Shown here piece after piece: positions 1 to 15,000 of a DNA stretch of 64,000 nucleotides. Position numbers and translations under genes: made by a program. Under the pieces are notes generated by a model. That model did no database searches and was not told the origin of the DNA. It saw only the letters and a program-made list of their open reading frames with translations. The stretch comes from Mesaphorura yosii (taxonomy: Eukaryota; Arthropoda; Collembola; Poduromorpha; Tullbergiidae): positions 62,001 to 126,000 of the forward strand of contig WIXG01000046.1 of assembly GCA_009869945.1 (NCBI GenBank). The letters run 5' to 3'. How positions within the stretch are numbered: the stretch's first letter is position 1; each line of letters begins with the position of its first letter.

Positions 1-3000
1 TGGATTCTAATATTTTATAACTTCAAAACGGAGATCCAACTTTCGCTGCTCCTCTCTTCGCTATCCTCCGTTTATTTTTGTGAGCACGCTCGCATTCTGT
101 TCTGATCTACTGTTGTACCGACGACGGAGAAAGCGAAACCTGTTTTATACTTCGCATCTTTTCCTTCGTCATCATATTTTTCATCAACGCTTCCTATATT
201 TCTTCATTTTCCGCGCTCTTGTCAAGTTCGAAAGGAGAAGAGGGTGGAGGCGCTATTGGTTAACACTTAACGGTGCGGTGCATCAATTTTTCGTTGCACG
301 CTCGTCGCGAAACACCAGACTTTTGGATTGGAAAATGGCGAGCACAGTTCGGCCAAAATCCACAAATTTGTAATTAAACACGAGCGCACGAGCACAGTTC
401 GTGTGCTATTATCCAGAACACTGGGTCCTAAGATTTTGCAAGTTGCTTTCATCAGGAAATCGTATATTCTAAAACTCCATGTTCCATATTAAAACTAGTT
501 TTCTTAGTTTCAAAGATTTTAAAGTTTTGAATGGGCAAACTTCTGCACCTGCCACTCGCCATTCTGGAACTAATAAATACAGCTGCAGTTTTGCAGCTTT
601 CGTAAGTGAATTACAATCAAACTCCTTGACAGGAATTTAAGGCGTGGAATGTGGGACGCGTGTGAGATTGCTTTGCTTAAGAGTTCGATGCAAGTTTAAA
701 GCCACCACTCAACTTGACTCCTTGCTCGATTTGAGTATTTAACACGTAATAATTTGCATTGAGACGCCCGTAAATTGTAAATGCTCCTTCACTGCACGTC
801 GCGAGTTCTTTGCCTCCAGTGTTTTGGTTCATGATCTTGGCATTAGGGATCATTTGCCAAGAACGCAAATGCAAATCCCTTAATGCTACTAATGGCTTGA
901 TACAAGGAAATAACAATAGAAGGAGCAGAGAACAATACAACGTTTGAAGTTGGGTTATTTTGTATAAATTGTAATCCTCTTGACAGGATTCTTGGAACGA
1001 AAGACTTCTTTACGTCTGTTTATCACTTTTGAATTGCTTTATTGTATTTACAAAGTAATAAGACGAAGACAAGGCGAGCGACTGTGTCTGCACGTACTCA
1101 AGTAGCAAGAGTCATTAATTCTTTACTCCCTAATGGCAAGAGTTTATTTCTTGTGAGAAATTTAAATCACACAGCTAAAGACCTCAGTGTTACTGCCACT
1201 GTGTATAATTAGTCAGCTTTACGGAACGATCTGACGTTCTCTCAACATGTGTTTAATTGTTCTCACATAGCAGTAGCATGCTCCACCAGTTTCAGTTTCT
1301 TACTATTGAAGGGATCATTAAGAAGCTCACTCGATCGAGTATTTACTGTGCTTTCCGAGCCGTGCCAAAACCAAGGAGCTTTTGCAGGACAAATTCTTTC
1401 CACGATGTCTGCGCGTTGTATTTGTTACTCACTTCAGCCTTATGTAAAGTTTTGTGTGCTAGATGATTTCTGCAATGATGAGTTTCCCAATAATCTGGAT
1501 CTTAAAGTACAGAAAACTGATGTATCACGGACTCGAGCGGAATGTGAATTTTTTACTGGCTCAAACGAAAAATATTGGAAAACGATTTAGCACTCCGTCA
1601 AATGCGTTCTGGGTTCTATTTCAGAGATGAATTTGTGCAAATTTGGTTGTGGTTGCGCATCACGTGCACCAGAATTTGTGCTCCGATTACTTTTGCTTTT
1701 GGAGCTGTGGCACCCTGTGTGCTATATCCTGAAAATTGCGGACAAAAACGTCCGTTTTGAATGTCAGATATGACGAAACATGCCATACTTTTTATTGTGA
1801 GCGTTCTTTATATTCCAGACAGAAAGGCGCAATCCAGAAAATGACAGGCAAGTTCGTCTCCATTCTTCGGAGTTTTGCATAAAATATTTTAAAGGGGAAT
1901 TTTGTAATGCAAGTACTATTGAAATCGAAACATCAATCATAATATTGGAATAAAATAGACCGAATATTTAGGACAAGATGACAAAAATAGCAGACAAACT
2001 CGTGTCGTTATTACTACCGCATCGGTGAATCCATTTCGCGAAATAAGAGCTCGCATTTTCGTGTCAATGCAATGCGTGTTGCTTCTGGTGTAAGAAATGT
2101 GCTTAACTTCCTTTCATAAACTCAGCTTCGTTGTTTCGTCCTTGTATTGGTGCAAGGCGAAGGTAATAATTTGGAGTTATGCACCAATATTAAGCACGCA
2201 TTTCGAAACTTAAGGGTTCAAGACAAGGCACTCTGCCGCATGTGCTAAGCAATTGGAAAAATCATTCTCGTGCAGATGTTTCGGCTCAGTTATAAGGTAT
2301 GAAAGTACTAATGACTAGGGTACTCGGATTCGGACATTTTGTTACAGTTATGCTTTATTTTTGGGAAGATATCCAGTTGGCACTGAGCGTCTCTATTTCT
2401 GCTTACTTAAACTGATTCGTTTAGACGGTCAAACTGGATTTGAACCTTCCAGCTTAGGTAGTGCGTGCACAGAGCATCATCGTGTGGAGAACTAAGTATC
2501 CGGCGAGCCCAGAAGTGTGTCAAAAGGCGTTACATTATTTAACCTGTGTACTTGACTGTATTTCTTAATTTTCCAGAGTTATTCAATTCACTTTCATTAA
2601 TCAAACGCGCCATGTTTCCTCGTTGCGATCGGTTCAGCAACTAATTCAAGTCGTGCCATTATTTTAGCGTTACAGAGGTTTCATCGTCGTTGGAAATGCG
2701 GGCTGGAAAAAATGAAAGGACGGCTTTTACAGCAGAATTAAGTATCTATGAGATATGTTCCTTCGCGTACTACATTCCTCTAATATAAGTAAGATGAAAA
2801 TGATGAGAGTCTTAAGAGGGAAGCAGCAAAAGTACGAAAACATGAAATATGTTTTATGAAAAAGAGTAATGAGGCTCAGCTATTTCTCTCTTTGCTTTGT
2901 ATTAAGCCGGTTGGTATGTTGCTATATTTTATATTTTATGAAGCAAAAGAATGAATCAAGACGTTTGCCTGCGCAGAAAGTTTTTAATAGAAGCAGAACG

Positions 3001-6000
3001 GAAGTCGTTTGGTCCCAGTTTGCTGCTTCTGAAAAGTTGGGACGAGTTTGCCTCTTATGATGGCCTAACTTTATGCCTTACTTGCGTGCGCTGTACTTCA
3101 ATATTTGAGCATGCTGGAGTCGCCTTGATTTAATGACTTTTGCTCTGGCCGGAAGAGTGTAAATAATTGTGACCGAAATTCTACAGGTTCGGATGAAGCT
3201 TAATTTTGTCGATCTTCCTGATTCGGCTTCTATTTTTCATTGAAGCCAGGATTAAGATTTTAGAGATTGAGCCTGTTTGTGTGCCGGAACATTTGTGTGT
3301 AATTTATAAAGACATCGCGAACATTATTTCATATTTATGCCAGCCGTCGTGAATAATTCTTGAAAAATCTTTTTCAAACTTGTATGTTCTGTTCAACTCA
3401 AACTCAAACAGTTCTAAACTCCAAACTCTCCATTCAAGTTACGGCCCATAAAATATTGGGTATATTAACAGGGGATTATCCTTGCCTGATTAAGTTATTA
3501 TGAAATGCGAAGGTAAAGCACAAACATTTAATGTGCTGTGAACTCACCGAGTAAAGATGAAATATGCGATCCATTTGTTATTTACTGCGTGTGCGAAGTC
3601 ATAATCCCTGGAGTGCGAGTTCCAGAAATGACTAGGGCTTTTATGCGCTCAATGCGCTGTATAAGTTGAATATCTTGTATATTTTCAGTGGTTCACCTGA
3701 AGATTTATTTTATTTTGTCTCGATTGGATTAACCAGATAAATTAACTAAGACCGTTGCAATGCGTGCATATCGTGCTGAATTCAAAGTTCCGAGTTGTGT
3801 CGTTCTGATGGGACAGATAATTGAACGGTTTGGTGCCTTCCGAAGACAGTGCAACACATAATTTTGTCAGGGAATAGAGTCATCTGCCATCAAATGCACC
3901 TTCAGTACTCGTAGAGCTGCCACATGTAAATTATGGCGTGGCTTGGAAACCCAATTAATTTTTATCTCTGAGCCGCCAGAGCAAAGATCTCGGTCGTTTG
4001 GGTTGTCACGTTCTCAATAAGCGAATAGAAGTTGCTCCTCGTCTACATACTGTTTACTCTTCTCTTTAAATTAGCCATCTTGTTTGGATATTGCCCGGAG
4101 TTCTACTTCCATCATCACAAATTACAACGGGCAGGTTACTAGTACGTTCACGAGCACGAATTGTTTCTATAATATTTTTGACAATGAGATTCCTTGTGTG
4201 TCTATTCGAAATAGACAATTACCGTCCTCAGTAATTGCAGTTATTTTTAGAAAACAAAATTAGTACCAATTATTGCGCATTGAGATACAGACTGTGCAAA
4301 GGTAAAAGGTAATTGCTCTGTGAATGAAAATAACAAGGGGAAAATCCATGATGATCACGCAAATGTCTTAGATCGAATACGTGCTAAGTTCCTTCGTTGA
4401 CACATTTGGATTGAGCTTGAACTAAGGACATGACTTACAACATTGTTAACTGAATCTCTCAATACGCAAGCGCAATCGAAATGCTTGCATTTTAATAATT
4501 TATGTGCTTGTCTGTGTTGCAGGTTTCGAGAAATTTAAAACCAGAGCCGCTGCTCAAAACCATTCATCACTCTGGCCATGGTTGAACTGAGACTGGCGTG
4601 ATAATTGTTTTGTTACCCAGCTTGGTTGGACACAAGGTAAGAAATCGATTGACACTTCCATGATTTATAGATTTCGAGTAAAACAGGATAGTCGAGCAAG
4701 ATGCAATAGACTCACAGTGATTCGGCATGAACAAGCATGCAGTCACTTTCCTTAGGAGTTTGAAATGCCCTTTCAGTTGAGGCTCAGGTTTGAACTTTTG
4801 CGATGGGTTCAACACATCTGCGTGGTTCGAGCACGCACTTCTCGTAACTTTTCGAAGGCAACTTTCCTGCTCAATAAGAACTTAGTTTATTCAATTTAAA
4901 ATATTTTGAAATGGTTACGTTTATCTGCCATTGAAAGGGTGCACACAATTTCCTCCAATTTATACTCGAGTGAAACACAAGTTGTTTGAGAAGTTTGACT
5001 GGACATGACACAACAACCGAGGAAAAGACGAGAATGTTTTCTTTAATGAGGTTGGTAGAAAAAAGACAAGAGTGTGAACGAACGTGATAATTGCCTTTGG
5101 TATCACCAAGACCCAAGAGGACCAACTGCAGTCATGAATTATTCATGTTAGTTAAATTGTTCAACATGAAAGGTTTTTGCCCACGACAGAATATCAACTC
5201 AATACAAATATCAGATCATGTTGGTGCCATTCGAATAGTTGGATAAACGAGTGAATTTTAATGCGAGCAGCGAACCCTGTGGTATTAATGAAACTTTAAT
5301 CCTGTACTGGGCAAGAAACTGTTTGCTTCGACGTACGTCTCTGGTGCAACAAATTCAATACAAAGTCCAATCATTTTGGGCGATCGAAAATCTGTCAATC
5401 AGTTTTCTCTCACATGAATTGTTCCTTTTCTCAGCGTCTGCTCGAGACTGCCTTGTCTCGTCCGGAAAACTTGTTTCAGGCTCAACGCGTTCGCTTTCAT
5501 TTTTTAGTTTTGTGATTCCTTTTTATTTGCTGCTTAACTTCATGCCCTGCTTTGTGCAAGTGGCTCAGTCAAACGAGGGAATCAACGATTTTTAGGATCG
5601 ACTGGGCGCAAAAGTGAGATTGACGTTAAGCATGAGTGCAGCGTGGACTGTAGTGATGGGAAAGAATGAATTCATTGTGTCACGTGAATGAGTTCGATTC
5701 TTATTTGTAACATGGAGAGAAGTAGAGTTGAGTTTTTATGAGAATCAATGAAAGAAATTGTCTGCGTTGTTCGCTGGGACGTGCGCATCCATAAATGGTG
5801 TACTCCGTCAAATTAAGTAAATACTGGTTCACAGTGAGAGAAAGAATGATTTGTATTGATGCACAATGTGTTATTTTGTGCATTGAGAACTGGGAGAGCT
5901 GCATTCGACAAGTTTATTATGCCCTTCCACTTCCACTTCTGACGCCAATACAAGCATTATCATTCTCTTAGTCATCCGAAACAATATTTGAAGTTAGGAG

Positions 6001-9000
6001 CATTTAGAAACAAATCCAAAGTGAATTTATAGTTCTTCAAATTCAAAGTTCCCCAAGAACTCTTTGGGGATTTCATTTGCAGGAACTCCACACAAAGAGG
6101 ACGAGGACGCTAGAAGAGGACTAGAAGTCACGACTGCGTCCAGAACACGGGTGAAATGCTAATGCTAAGGCTAGCACGCGGAAGTTGGTTATCAGTGGCC
6201 AAACAGACGTTTCTTTCAGTAGTCAGTCCCCTTGTTTCTCTGCACTCTGCCCAAAATGTAGAAAGGGTCACAGACTTAAAAGTCAACACACAAGTTGCAT
6301 AATGTACATTCAATCGGATTGAAGAGCGGACGTGGCATAATGAACGACAGGACAAAACGTATTTTCACCGTGCTGTAATTTGGATCGGAGTTTCAAGGTT
6401 GTGTGCGGTGTGTACAAACCTGAGTTCGATGAGAATCAAACTACTTTGTTGCGAAAGTATTTTGTTGGGAGTTGGAAAGACAAACTCATTACTTTCATTA
6501 CGGAACTCGAAAGATTTTTCAGTCCCACTGAGCTCTACTCTGCAGCGAAAGCACACATTTACTTCGAACGTTGGTTTCATTAATTTTTGTTTGTCGAAAA
6601 TTGGGAAATATGAAACTTTTCTGCTTCCGATGTGTATTAACCTTCCCCCCATTCTTCGTCCTCGCGTTCTTCGGTTCTTCCTCCTCGGAGACTGCGACGG
6701 GCTCATATTCCCATTAGTTTTGGGCTGGAATTGATATCATTACGATTATTACCAGTCAAGGTGGAACATTGCTGAGCGAGTGCACAGTGCAAGATTCATC
6801 TGGCGAGAAGTGAAGACAGAATTTATGTATTGGAGGAGCAAAGAGCTCATTCAATTTAATTAGTAAAATAAAGGGTTCGGGTATTAGAGGAAAAGAGTTG
6901 GTTCCTCCGCATTTCCTTTCACCGTATCAAACAAAAGATAGCGAACACAGGCGACGCACGTAGCTTCGCTCCGCTCTGACTTCATTTTTTGCAAGCCAAG
7001 CAAAACATCAATGGTATCAGAAGGCAACCCATTAAAAACTAAAGACGAAAGTGGCAGACGCCAAAAAAGATAGCACGATGGCTTGGTGCGGGAGGACGTA
7101 TTGATTACTTTCCATTGAGGCACTGTTCACGTTTCTCGCTTTGTATTCATTCTACTTCGCAGAGACGGGCAGGCCTAGGATGTGCTTGCACTCGTACATG
7201 TGTGTGAAATATGATATTAATATAGGATTTTTTCCAAATATCTTTTCCCTTTTATTTTATTGCCAAAAATGTTGGGGTGAAGACAAAGGAGTTGGAAATT
7301 CATATTCGCACTCCCTGGGCTTTGCAGGTATTTTTATTACGGTGGAAGATTTTTCGTCGTTTGCAAAAACACAGGTTTTGCCAACTTTCACATTCTCTGA
7401 ACGACAAAAATTTAAGAGCCTGGCGATAATATAAAGTTTTAGCAGCCTTGGCTTCTCAATTTTTATGTTCAAGGCGTAATAAAGAATGATCGTCTGGCTT
7501 CTGGCACCGGACACTCTAATTCTTATCAGTCGTCAGCATTGGCTTAATAAGAGGCATGAGTGAGAGCTGGCATAAAAATTTGCTCATATCTGCTCTAAAT
7601 CTTGATCACTGGTCACAGCTCGACATGTACCATTTTAAATATTTCTTTTTTAATTTATTTCAAGTTTTCCGAATTGAATTTTCAATAGAATCAAAACTCG
7701 GTGTCAGCATCTTTTGGGTTTGGCAACACATGCTGCTAACAACTTATTGAAAATTGTGAGCTGTGCGTATTTCGCGATTTGGACGTGAGACGGAAAAGGA
7801 ACTTCGAATGTGAGCTTGATGTGTGTGATGGAAGTGGGAGTTCGGAAATGGATTACAGATAAACCAAATATTACAATAATGCTGGCGCTGTTTGTCTGCT
7901 TCTTCTCTTGCTCGTGGTGGGCATGTTGTACACATGAACAGACACAAATTGGAAAAGAGAAATGAGAACGCTTGGCGAATCAACGACAACGTGCTTTCTC
8001 CATTTCCCGAGTTTGAATTCCGGTTCCTGGACTCGTTCCGTGCCACGCTGTTCATTTCATTCGCCACATGGCGAGCATTCAACCTGGGCTCGCATCACAC
8101 GACATTCGAACAATAAGGAACACAATTGCACGATTCAATTGTTATTATTGGGTAGTAGACAGGCAGCATCGCATTGCTTTCGGATGCTATAATATCACGT
8201 TATTATGTAGCCATTCAAATGAATAAAAACCAGCCAACCAACCGTGCAGCAAACTGATCTTGAGTATTTTCCTTTCGCCATTTGACGTGGTCGTGCACGG
8301 TGTTGTGCCGTTTCCGAGCTGCACACTGCAGATATCACAAACCGAAACAGAAGTTATCGGAAGACAAAATACGGCAAATACGTGCTTGTAATAATGATGA
8401 CACAAACAAAGGAAACGAAATATCCCACCAAATCTTTCTCTCTCTCCGCTTTCCCTAACCAGTTCTCCTTCTCTTGCTGAACTGCTGCGAGTTATTATTC
8501 CCAATGAGGTAAACATGCAGTTATGCAGTTCAGCAGCTTAATTAGATTTATATTTCATTAATGGGGGTTATCTTTCATTTCCACGTCTTCACTCACTACC
8601 CTGTGAGCCACAGCTTCAGAATCTTGACAGAATTTTGTGCGACGGGTCTCGAAATTAGAGCCTAAACTTTTAATTAGGTCTGGACTCTTCTGTAAAGAAT
8701 GGCGCATTGTGCTGATGCCAGGCATAAACAGGCTGATCAAAAGGACGTCCTGTTATTTTAACAAGTTGTTGAAAGGCCTTCTTGGCTTCTGACCTAATTA
8801 AAGAATCTTGCAGTGGCTTCATTTTTTCACGACTTACCCTTTCATGCTGTCAATTAAGAGAGTCTCCTCGGTCGACGAGCTCCCACTAATTCTGGTTGCA
8901 GGAGCGTGCTTCTTTATCACGGTTAGTTAGGTGTAACATGATGCTTTAATTTTCTCAGAACACAGGAGAGAATGGCAACGAAACTCTTCTAATTTTGTCG

Positions 9001-12000
9001 CATGTCTTCTGGAAATAAAGTTTCGCTAGTGTTTTCCTTCTCTTGTTTCTTTTGATTAAAACTTACACTCAGCTCACGAAACTACCACCCAAAAATTTCT
9101 CTCCTTCATTTTTGATCAGATCAAGTAGGGAGTCTTTCATACGATCTGCAGATCTCATGGGTCGTTATAATTAATGCTTCCGCTTGACAACGAAATGAAA
9201 ACTGTCAGATTACGACAGACAAGTGAACTGGCACGAAGGAAACGCATGACCGTGGAGCAAGTGAAACTTCACATTCGAGAGACGCTAGATTCTGTGCGTG
9301 GTTTGCGTCGACTTTCGCTGCAGAAACCTTAGGCCTCCGATTTTCGCTTCCTTCCATCCTTCGCTTTCACGTTCGTGCTTTCTCCCTGTATCTCAGATCC
9401 GCTTGATTATGAATTTTTTCAATGTCGCTGTTTCTTTCAATCGTTCGGAAAGAAAATTATATGATATTCGACTTTTCTCTTTTTGTTGTACCATATGGCA
9501 CCTCCTCCCTTTTGTGTGCATCCACAATTGAATCTGAAGTAGGCTTTTTTCTCTTGCACTTACGACGAAGTGGAAACAGAGAAAAATGATCATTTACGTG
9601 AATTCGATTACCGAGGGTTGCAAAACAATAAATTGAATAATGCCAGACTTGACTTTCTTGGGAGTCAGTGCACACTTGTGAGAGAGAAGCAAGTGCAATA
9701 TTCGACGGTGACCCATTAATTAATCGAAATTCCAAGAACTGTGGTATCCACTTCGGAAACTGTGTGAAAGACGCCACGAACATTGCGAAAACGCTTTCTA
9801 CATATAAAAGGCGCAATTTTTCTATTTTCCACACAATTACATTCCTGATTTACAAATTCTATTTCTGGCATTACAGACTCATAACTTGTTCAAAGCGATG
9901 CACTTACAGTTTTGTTGCCAGAATTTTTTTCTAGCGTAAGAAACGATAATTGTGATGACAAGATCTTGAATTTGAGCTTTTGCTGCTGGTGCCTGTACAC
10001 ACTGAACTTTTCTTGGTTGTGCGATTGTTGTCAACTAAATTCAGCAAGAAGTAAACATGCACTTCAATTTTCTGACACGCTAGGCGACCGTCCGACAGTG
10101 ACAGTATAACTCAAATTTCACATTACATTAATTTGTACTTTTCTTTTGTCCGCGACTTTTTTCGGCGGACGAAAAGGGTCATTAAACTGAACGACTGGTA
10201 GTAAATAAAACCATGTTCGTGTTCTTCTGTGAGCTGAAGAAGAGTGCTTGGTAGAAATGTTTACTTTCCTTCTGTTAATTGTGTTGTATCTTCCATTCTC
10301 GCTTTCTCTTTAAGTTCCTGTCGCCATTTATCCGGAGTCACTCTTTCAATTGTGATGCTCAAACTTAGGCTTCACTGCCACCCGAGCGTGAAGTTTCTGT
10401 TCAGAAGTCCAACCGGTAATTCCTTTCTGACCTCAATTTTAGATTGAAATTTTGGTTTGTTAACTTTTTCATTGTAAGTAGCCAGGCAGATTTGTTATGA
10501 TAAAATCTCTGATTTAATCCGAGTCCGGGTAAACAGGATACATAAAGTTGGATTTCTAGGTTTCTTGGTTGGAAAGTCATTCCACTCTTTGAGTTCCTGC
10601 CTACAACGATGAAAAAATCTGTTTTAAATGAGATTTCGTCAATGATAATCAATACAATGAGAGTTGAGCTCCTTCTCTCGAGGCCTAGCATTTTTTCAAT
10701 ATGCTGCCAGGTTGTGTCCTAGGTAATCCACGTTCCTTGTGATTTTTCCTTATTACTGATTTCCGGGATGCTAGGTACGCAATCATCCATGAAACAAAAA
10801 AGAGCAGAAGAAAAGCACATTTCTTTGAGAATTTATAGATCGGCAATTGCTGCTGCTGCCGTTTTTAGTGCCGGGCTTAGAGAGGGGTCTGTGGTCCACA
10901 TTCTGCTGTTCTTAATCTTATGACTTTAGACTTTTACAACACCAGCATCCAGGTTTGTGTTTAGGAATTTCTCTTCGGGTCTTACGAGCTTTCCCATTCC
11001 AGGCACAGAGGAGGGAAACCGTCCCTGACCACCATTTTCATTTACTTCGGCCATTGAGGCATTGTGAGGAAAGAACCCGAAGCAGTGCCGAAGGAACTTT
11101 GTCATTGTCTTCCATTTTTCCTGGATATATACATTAAAAGTCTTGTTGTCTTTTTCCGTGTAGTGTGGAAAGAGGCCAGAGAGAGGAATAATTCACCCTT
11201 TTGCAATGTCTCTTCTAAATTGCTAATAAAACACGCTGCTGAGAGTTTCATTCACTACGCGCCTGAGTCTTCATGCGACGTAGTTGTGTAATATATTGCG
11301 GTGAGGATGGCGCACACTTTTAACTCAGTTTTTATAATACACTTCGTGATGTGTATAAGCATGTTAGGCATTAAAAAGGGAGCCAACTTTCTTCCAGACA
11401 GTCCTCCATGTGGATTTGGCTTCCTTTCGGCTTTGGTTCTTGTTTTCCGACTAACGAATTCACGTGGAAGTTCACGTAGTCTGACAATGCAAGAGAGATG
11501 CAGGACTCTGCAGTACCTTTAAACAGAATCTTTACAAGTACCGAAGTATTGGGCACTGAGCACCTTCGCTGGGAAAAGAATACAAGCCTTGAGGGTATTC
11601 TGGTCGGTAATAAGATTCTGTGGTTCGTTCAAAGCTCGCGATCACTGGACGTACTTGAATAGTGACCTTGAGCCTTGAAAAATCAACATGTTAGTTTTCA
11701 TAACATGAGTTTACGATCTGACAGACTGACGTTTCCTTCCAAATGGAATACTACTTTGCAAGGATAGAATCAGACATTGCATTAACGACGTAGGATTAAA
11801 AAGGTCTTCCGAGGTCATTGAATTAATTGACTCTCTTATCAAATTAACAACTGGAGAAATTAAAATGCATTACGGTAATTAAATGAGCGGCTTTCTTCTC
11901 AAAGTGAACCACTTTGCACTCCGTCTCAATGATCGCATGAATAATGAAAACAAGAAGTACCGACACGAAACTTGATAATCACAGCATTTGGGCCACGCTT

Positions 12001-15000
12001 GGCCCTGCATTCGCTCGTCACAAGTGTAAGGTGCGTTTGTTTATTAAAAATTTAAATACTGGTGGAAATTTCCTTAAATGCGTGCTTAAGTAATTATCAT
12101 CGTTAATAATGATTGCGCTTTATTTTCCCAGAACTTCATCCCAGCACATCTATTTCATTTAGCGCACTGGACACAGAAAACTTTTGCTCATATTTTTTGT
12201 TTAACTTTTTAATACCTGAAAATTATTATACTGCACGCACTCCACGTTGATGATTCTTCACTCGTGTTGACAAAACCACTTCGCTTCCCATTGAGTAAGC
12301 GAAAGCTGCACGAACTGCCTTGACATGGAATTGGAGAGGGAAGGCGATTGAGAAGTTTGTGAGACTGTAGACGCAGGCGTCCAATGATTTACGCGACACT
12401 AATGACCAGATGACTAGCTTTATTATATGGTCCTTCTACTCATTAGCTGACTTGTCACCAACTGAGGGAACTCTCAGCGAGCTCAACTGAATATAGTGCG
12501 CTACCGGGCTATTCTGGATCGCTTATACATCATGATTTACATCGGGCTAATTCCGTGTGCTATTCCATGCGTAAACTGTCAATACCAGCGAAATTAACTG
12601 TTGTTTTATCGAGTGAGGCTTGAGCCGTGCGGGAGCAATTACCAAATGAACTGAACACTGCGAGGAAGATGAATTGCGGAGAATTTCCTTATTGCTGCGG
12701 TGCTTTGTGTTCAAGCATGGCTTTCGAGATCGGGCAACTATTTTACTGCTGGCTGTACCTTAAGGGATGCAGAAGGCAAAGAAGTTATAAAACCTGATCA
12801 TGAGAATGAAAGTGTTGTCCCGAAAATAGCTCTTTTGTGCTCTCCTTCTACATTGTTCGTTTAATGCACCGGCTTCTGTGTCTGCCTAGCTGTGCCGTGG
12901 TTTGCGCTTTGCACAAAAGCGCAGTGTGAAAGGAAGTCGTATTTTGGGTACTAAATTAAGACGTGTCAGAATTTTTTGTTTAGTCATCTGTCTGTGTTCT
13001 TGTATTTTACTGCTCAGCTCGCTCCGTGAGGAACGTGTGAACTTGTCTTTTATTCTCCTCCTACAATTCTCCCTTTCAGAATTATAACACTGAAATTACG
13101 TGAATTTTTACAACAGGTAGAAAATTATCCTCTTATTACAAGAGAGTTAATACCAGTGACTAACGTACGCTGCACTGCGACGGTATTGAAGATGACGATG
13201 ATAAATTCAGGCTTATTGTGCTGCTCGAATAACCGCAACCAGCGGCTCGCAGTGAATAAAGCGCTCTGTTTCATCCGACGACGGCGGAAGGTGTCTGAGC
13301 CATGGAATTCCATTCAACGAATTCACACATAATGGACGACGAGAAACGCGTCAGTCGAGATAAATCGCTCAAAAATTCTCCACAGACAGTGCCGTGCATG
13401 CCTTCCTTTGATTAAATTGTGGCGTGTACAAAATGGACGGAATTCATGATTGATTACACGTATTATTTTGGAATTAATAAAAACGCACTACTGTGCTTTC
13501 GCTAAATTGAGAGGCACCCTGAGGAGTGGACATTTCGAAGTAATTAGTTTTACATACACAAATACACGGTTGTGCCCTCGCGGGATGGAATGAAGTGGAT
13601 GTCCAAGACAGGTGTCTTGCTGTTCGTGTCCATTGAAATCGTCCATCATCCTTCGGCCACTTCGGTCTGGTTATCGTCATTAGCAGAGCATTGAATTATA
13701 AACAACGTCTGCATCTTGTAACAAGTACTTTCAATTCACATTACTGAAGACGAACACCAAAAATAGCGGACTAAATTAGCATCCATTAAATTGCAAGTAA
13801 TGTCATGACTCATAACCAGGAGACGAGACAAGTGATGTCGCATCACGGATGGTTAGGCGAATGACTCCGCTCCGTGCCTGCTTAAGTAAATATGAGGTGT
13901 CGCATCATCAATCATTGTATTGTAATCGTGTTGTCTGTTTCGGGTTAAAGCCTGCGTGTATCGTGCTAGTTGACACAGGGCCAAGAAGGCAAACGAATGT
14001 AAATTCAGAAATTGCAGGCAACTTCGGTCTTCAAGTTTGGAGGCTGTTAAAGTTAAAAGACTGTTGAGCGGAACACCGCTTGAGACTGCACGCAAGACAA
14101 AACGCATTGGCAGCTCGAGCCTAAGAAGTGGTTTAATTAGATGCTCTCTGTCGCCGTGTTATTAAATTCAGCCGGCAACATTTCGCCGCATTTCAAGCTT
14201 CTTAAGAATTTCCTGTCATGTCATAAGTACCTCGGTGATGACCAGAAAAGATGACGCACCTGTGAGCCGTGAATGCCATACCAAGTAGTCTCTTCAAGTG
14301 TAAGTAAAATTTATCCTTAGCACATAATTATCGTACACATTTCTGCTATGCTTCGTCGCCCGACGGTGAGTTCACCTTCGCAGAGCAACCTCGCTTAGAG
14401 CTTAATGATAGGATGAACACATTAATAATGGAATAAAGCTTTAGCCGAACAAGTTTCTTGTGAGAGGCAGGCGTTTTGTCTGATTGTATCCATCTATTTT
14501 GTATAATGAAGTGGATTTATTCACACTGACTTGGTTATTCTGCGTCGTGTTTCTAGTTGCTGTCATGGTACTTCATTTTTGTTCACTTCAGTGGAAATCA
14601 TGTTGCGTAGGAATAACCATGGACTTGATGTACTGAGAAAATATCCTTTCAGCTCCTCATCGGTTCATAGAAACCGAGGGTTACATCTGCACAGCACAAA
14701 GAAAAAGAGCGTGAATGAGGAGAAGCTCAACATGTGACCTCTGACTTTCCCAGCCAGAACTTCTCTCGTGCTTTCACGTGCGTACATTCTCTTGGCTCCA
14801 ACTCATGGCAGCATCTGTACCACATTCCGCTCTTCAGCGCACCCTGTTCTTTACTGCCGCTCTATAAAGCCCGCATTTTTGGAAGGCATTCGCATCCCGA
14901 TAGTCGCGAGCTGGGGGAGCTTTACAATTTTTTCTTCAACTTCATCGCTGATTCCAACCGGGCCCAAAAATTGATCCTGAATTCACTTACGACACTACAC

